From Tigriopus japonicus (Eukaryota; Arthropoda; Copepoda; Harpacticoida; Harpacticidae): 64,000 nt of DNA. The position numbers and the translations under genes were made by a program. The DNA is taken from the NCBI GenBank assembly GCA_010645155.1, contig CM021313.1, forward strand, positions 2,085,989 to 2,149,988, in the 5' to 3' direction. The notes under the pieces were generated by a model. That model saw nothing but the letters and a program-made list of their open reading frames with translations, was not told where the DNA came from and did not search any database. Positions 59,456 through 64,000 of the stretch are shown piece by piece. The number at the start of each line of letters is the position of its first letter. The stretch's first letter is position 1.

Positions 59456-61152
59456 GTTGACAACCGTGTTCCCCGGTCCAATCCCCACTAGCACTCTGTT
59501 GTTTTCTATGGACGATCAACTCCTGAGGCCTTGATCACTCACTGAGAATAAAAAATGAATTGCATGCATTCCCAGAAGATGGTCCCGACTGAAGTTGAAT
59601 TCATCTTGGCTACCATAATCATCGCGATCATTGCCATCATCTTCTTCCTTTCCCAAGTGGCACCGGTTGTTTCCGTCGTCGTGATATTGGCCGTCATCAT
59701 TGGCGCGGTGGTCGGTCGTCTATATTTTCTTGTTGGAGTTTTGATTCTGCACATCCGAGTCGAGTTCCTTTTTCCCCCCGGTGTGTGGATGGACGAATAC
59801 CAGATTACCTACCTTTGAGACTGACAAACCATCGGGGGAGGAGGAGGAGCGCACAGCCAATGGTCATGCATTGGTGCATGAAGTTGAACGAACGTGGGCT
59901 CTGAGCTCCCTGCTCTTCCAGGTGGAACATATCTTATGCTCACTCGCATTTAGACAAAACAGAGCAATGCGCTAACTAACGCTTGGCCAGATGCTACACT
60001 ACCTACATTCGTACAAAACATGGCTTGGTCCTCTACACACACACCCACACTCACACAAAAGACACCACTCTCTCAAAAAGTTGTAATTACGGGATTTTCT
60101 TTAATGTCCACGACACATATCCAATACAATGAGTCCGATTTGTTGGCGTGCATACAGATGAAGGTGTGCGCGTTGTTCATTGACTGGATGGACTTATTAG
60201 TAAGAACAGCTATCCACCAAATTGACACCTGCTCTTTCAAGTGAGTGTTGCTGCGTCTAGGGAATAATGATCCTTGTTCATTTTCCCCGTGAATCATCTC
60301 AAGGCTAGACCTGTCTTGACAAATTGATACAGGAGTACAAAACATAGATAGAGGGACCAATGTACCGTTGCTAGATGCCATTTAAGACTTTAATCTTCTA
60401 AGGAAAGAAAGGCCCATGAACATGAAAGGGAAAGTCAAGCGAGAAGTAACCTTGGCAAGGAACCTTAAAAGATTTATGGTGAAAGTCACCAGATAATTTT
60501 TAGCCTTTACGTTTTTTCAATTTTATCTTTTAAGGCCATCATTATTTTTGACTCATTCTAAGTGATTTTAAGTTTGAATTGCCAACTTTTATAATGCTGT
60601 TTTCCACAGGTCACAAGTACTGAAAAGGTGAGAGAGAAAAGGACCCTTGTTATACATAAATTCTTACGACTGTTGTTCATGGTAATAGATGAGGTGTTGA
60701 GGGTACCGAGGGTTCAAGAGCCCGCAAAAACTTTTGTCTTAATAACCATACTCGAGTTTCGGAGCATTTGCTAAACGAATTTTTGAGTTAAAAAGCAAAA
60801 CTCTAATGTATTACAGAACTCAAATTTTCTCTTCTGTTGCCGCACTACCAGAACCACAACCATTTCCAAATAGAAGATGGTGTTCAAACGTCTTATATAT
60901 GTTTTAGAAAATCTAAGCATGCTGCCATGCATGGGATTTAAAGAATAAAGGTTGTAACCAAATTTTCAATTTTAACCTACCTTATTACCCACTTGATTGA
61001 AAAACACAATTGAGTTGGAATGCACAGGGATTGAGACTTTAAAGTTAGCATCAAGAAGCTCATGTCAATGACTAGTATATAACTTTTCCGATTTCTTCAG
61101 TGCAAATTCATCGAAAAAGGAACTTAGACTCTTCAAATTATCACTACCTATC
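59456..61152. other. intergenic region upstream of the NLR gene
   Basis: No gene is supported. It probably includes the NLR 5' UTR; an acceptor-like TTTTTATTCTCAG lies near 59533-59545 on the minus strand. The plus-strand open frame at 59555-59818 is hydrophobic but lacks a recognisable family or good context. Confidence 0.4.
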
Positions 61153-61399
61153 TTTTTTTTTTTGGATTGTTGGTGCTAGGGTCGGAGGGTTGAGTCTCGC
61201 CCGGCCAGCGAAGCCAGCCATCACATCGTCCAAAGTTTTTCCGATAGGCAATCTCATGTCCGGTATCAGACTGGTTCTCCGTCTGTGAGTGTGGATTAGC
61301 GTCTTAAAGTTTCCTTGAGAAAGGTTGGGGAGGAGAATCGAACCTGGGACCTCTCTCACTCTAGGAAACTGCGCTAACCACGACACCACGTCTCCTCCC
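61153..61399 (-). mobile_element. tRNA-derived SINE
   Basis: Read on the minus strand, the element starts with a tRNA-like head (GGGAGGAGACGTGG). It has an A box TGGTTAGCGCA at 61380-61370 and a B box GGTTCGATTC at 61344-61335, spaced as in RNA polymerase III promoters. The acceptor-like ends GGGAGGAG and CTCCTCCC pair. A body of about 150 bp of non-tRNA sequence follows, ending in an 11 bp A run (T run at 61153-61163 on plus). This is the standard structure of a SINE. No clear target-site duplication was found. Confidence 0.82.
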
Positions 61400-61893
61400 T
61401 TTTTACTTAAAGGTATCACCTTCGTTCTCATATCTATTACTAGAAAAGTGATTGCTTTCACTGAAATATACATCTATACATACATGGTTTCAGCTTGTCA
61501 CTTCACTCGAAAAATAACATAGTTGGATATTCCCATTAATTATGAAGAAGAAGGGTGTTCTCTAGTTTTGTTTATAAAGATACTTGCTGACATTTTATAA
61601 TTCTATCACACGATTAGCAACATTGTTTAAAATTTGGATTCATTCAATTCAGGTGGTGTGTGCTTCAGTTTAACTAGGCCATTATTCTAGTTTTGAAACT
61701 TGTCGGAGTCGCTGGGAGAGTTGATTTTTAGGTTTTGTGTTCTTTAACCAACACGTTCCGTTCACTTTCATGGATTCTTATTTTTTAAGTTACGCAAAGG
61801 GTTGCAAGAATTTTTTTAGAAATTACGGACATTTCAACAACTGACAAGATTTGATTCATTTTTTTCGGTTTCAAAGTTTTGAAAGTCAACGTA

Positions 61894-62768
61894 CGAGGGG
61901 CGTACCAAAAAGAATGCAAACGGCTTAATGACTTGAGAACAATAAGATTTATGTAACCAATCATTAAAAGCTCTTTTTGAACATAATCATAATAGTCTCG
62001 AGATTTAACCTATTCCCAAAAAAGCAACCGCTCCATGAATCAGGCAGCAAAGGAATCTTTAGGGGTGTTTTGCTGACCCCTGCAGAAATTTTCTGGAGGT
62101 CCTCCAGGTTTTGGAATTTGTTCTTTTCAATGTCTTTTTCCTCAATGGAAACAACCAAAAGTTGCGAAATGCCAAATCCGAATTACATGGTGATCAGTTC
62201 ACAATTTGGAACCTTTTGTGAACCATGAAGACCTTAGTCTTCAATTTTTTGAGGGCAAAAAATTGGCACGCTTCTTCTGGCGATCTTGCGAGGTACAAAC
62301 AAGGCTTTAGGATCCTTTAAACCATACCACAGGAAAAGGCACTGGAATCATTAAAATGGTCACTGGCCTTTTTGACGCAACAAGGTCCCTCACAGGCTCA
62401 ATATTGTCAACCCATGACGCACATTTCTTCAAATCTTAACTTCTCTTAATCTCGTCTTTATTCGGCAAACTTGACTAAAATGGAGAGCCTTGACCCCATG
62501 AATACCATTCAATGTGTTTTCCCATCTTTGATGATCTTTTTGGTCCCATACGAAGCAATAACGAGGTCGCGCATTGAGACTGTTTGGCAAAATTTCAGGG
62601 GTTAGGGCACCAAATCCACTGTTTTTGACGGCGTCAAATAGGGTCAAAACAGAGTTGTTAAAAATGTTTAAAAAACATTGAAATTTTACGTGAAAATTGT
62701 TTCTTTAATATTGGTCGTGTGCATCAAAAGTTACAGGGTCGTTTGCATTCTTTTTGGTATACCCCTCG
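61894..62768. mobile_element. Tc1/mariner-type non-autonomous element
   Basis: An 875 bp element has 29 bp terminal inverted repeats (CGAGGGG-YR-TACCAAAAAGAATG, two mismatches between ends) and is flanked by TA at 61892-61893 and 62769-62770, the Tc1/mariner target duplication. The GAGGGG...AAAAAG termini resemble mariner-like ends. Internal frames are short and show no DD(E/D) signature, so it is a deletion derivative or MITE. Confidence 0.82.
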
Positions 62769-62770
62769 TA

Positions 62771-64000
62771 TTAGTTGTTAGAGTTAAAGCTGAATGTAAT
62801 AATATCAGATTAAAGTATTATAAAAATGTGGAGCAAAATATTGCAGTATGAAGACAAAATATTTGAACAATGTTTAACTAAAAACATCGTATAATTACAG
62901 AGTATATCTGATTCGCATCCAAAAATTTAAGGAAATTAAAAATCAAGTGCATTTAGGGAAATAAAGTTCCATTTTTCCAAAAAAAATTGACTATAAAATC
63001 TTTTTATGAGATATGTGATAACAGTAATATATTTGTTTATTCTACAAGTGACCGTAATACAGGTTACTATAACTTCATTGTCAAAAATTCATACCGAATA
63101 GTGAAAATCGGTTCTTCTTGAAAATCTTTATTTATCCACTTTTTATTTAATTTGTTATTGCCTGAAATTAAGTAAAATAATCAACCCCAAAATTCCACCA
63201 ATTTTTTCTGGTTGGAAACGCAATTTTTGCTTTTGGATTGGAATCTGTCAAAGTAACTTTTGATTCAAGCTTACCAATTACTTGTGCAATTAATTATCAG
63301 CTTTAATATCAGCATTGCTAGAAGGCGTTTTCAATGATCTCGTTATCAACAATCCAATAACTTCGGTTTTCATTGGGTTATTTATCATTTTAAAAATTAA
63401 TCCTATTTAGCGGATAAATCCTTAATTCAAATTTTCGAGATTTGGATCAATCCGGGAAGCCCTAATTGGGTCACCATAAAAGCCAAATCAACAACTTAGA
63501 TGTTGCTCACAGTATTTTTGTTATTTTCAGTTTTAAAGCAAGGAGCGAAAGTAAACTCTTGATAAAAGGTGTAATTCTGGCTTAAAAGTGAAAAAGGCTC
63601 TTCTTTCTTTTACCCTTTTCTCACTCAATCAAGGATGGAAAGTGTCTATTTAAGAGGAAAGCAAGATTAACAACTAAAACTTCTTGCATTTGTCGAAAAT
63701 TCCGGTTTGGCTAAGAAACTCACGACTAGCAAAAAATAGAAATATTACAATAAATGATACAAAAAATTGAAGTATATTCTTTCTTTTGCTTCAAGAATGC
63801 CTGATTAGTATCAGATATATTTTATAAGACAGTTTCCAAACTAATTAGAATTTTCAGCTCTTCCTTGGCGTCTCTCCTCTCCTTTCATTGCTCCGGCCAA
63901 AGAGGTCAATAGAGAGGCCAGTGTCGTCATTATGTCTGCCTTGCTTATTGCTGAAACTGGCCAGAAGTTACGGGAAAATGCAAATTTTTCCGAAGAATAT
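62771..64000. other. AT-rich intergenic DNA
   Basis: I see no gene, repeat or RNA feature that I can support in this terminal stretch. The last 150 bp are less AT-rich and could begin another feature outside the window. Confidence 0.35.

Noticed and set aside
59555..59818. hydrophobic plus-strand ORF resembling a two-helix membrane protein
   Set aside because: Simple I/V/A-rich translation of ATC/ATT-rich DNA; no family, no splice sites, and it lies in the likely NLR 5' region on the other strand.
61325..61400. true tRNA gene
   Set aside because: The anticodon arm does not fold properly, and a body plus poly(A) tail follow; it is the head of a SINE.
1..64000. CRISPR arrays, bacterial operons or prophage
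   Set aside because: The window is intron-bearing animal DNA; no regularly spaced direct repeats are present.

Overview
The window is animal nuclear DNA, most likely from a small-genome arthropod. A copepod crustacean of the Tigriopus type is my best guess. The evidence is intron-split genes with mostly 60-100 bp GT-AG introns, orthologues of the arthropod septate-junction protein Bark beetle/Anakonda, ninjurin and an invertebrate-type GABA-B receptor, and small DNA transposons in introns and intergenic DNA. The species is inferred, not proven. Exon boundaries were worked out by hand from reading frame, splice consensus and phase agreement across each intron.

Layout. 2.3-6.6 kb (+): a CARMIL-type regulator of actin capping protein. 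7.4-7.8 kb (+): a small unrecognised ORF converging on an intronless RWDD2 homologue (7.8-8.7 kb, -). 9.3-14.0 kb (+), divergent from RWDD2: an 11-exon SNF2/RING ATPase of the HLTF/Rad5 type whose N-terminus carries two ubiquitin-interacting motifs and a PARP-like domain. 14.1-15.1 kb (-): a coiled-coil protein whose last codons overlap the 3' end of the SNF2 gene. 15.1-18.0 kb: inverted repeats and a MITE-like element. 18.1-28.2 kb (-): Bark beetle/Anakonda, about 3,000 aa, interrupted by an assembly gap that is an unmerged overlap. 28.3-36.9 kb: a probable 5' UTR exon of bark, a decayed mariner transposase, inverted repeats and otherwise empty DNA.

36.9-37.8 kb (+): a ninjurin gene with two alternative last exons, each followed by its own poly(A) signal. 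37.9-39.1 kb (-): WDR61/SKI8. 40.3-41.8 kb (+): a secreted frizzled-related protein. 42.3-46.6 kb (+): GABA-B receptor subunit 2 with a hAT-type MITE in one intron. 47.1-52.2 kb (-): an unrecognised Thr/Ser/Asn-rich membrane protein with a second assembly gap in a large intron. 54.1-59.5 kb (-): a NACHT-LRR (NLR-type) STAND ATPase, unexpected in an arthropod. 59.5-64 kb: no gene seen; a tRNA-derived SINE and a Tc1/mariner-type non-autonomous element.

The genes do not form one pathway. Several act at the cell surface or in signalling (bark, ninjurin, sFRP, GABA-B2, the mucin-like protein). Two are nuclear (the SNF2/RING protein and WDR61). CARMIL and the NLR are cytoplasmic. The strongest candidates for something undescribed are the UIM-PARP-SNF2-RING fusion and the arthropod NLR.
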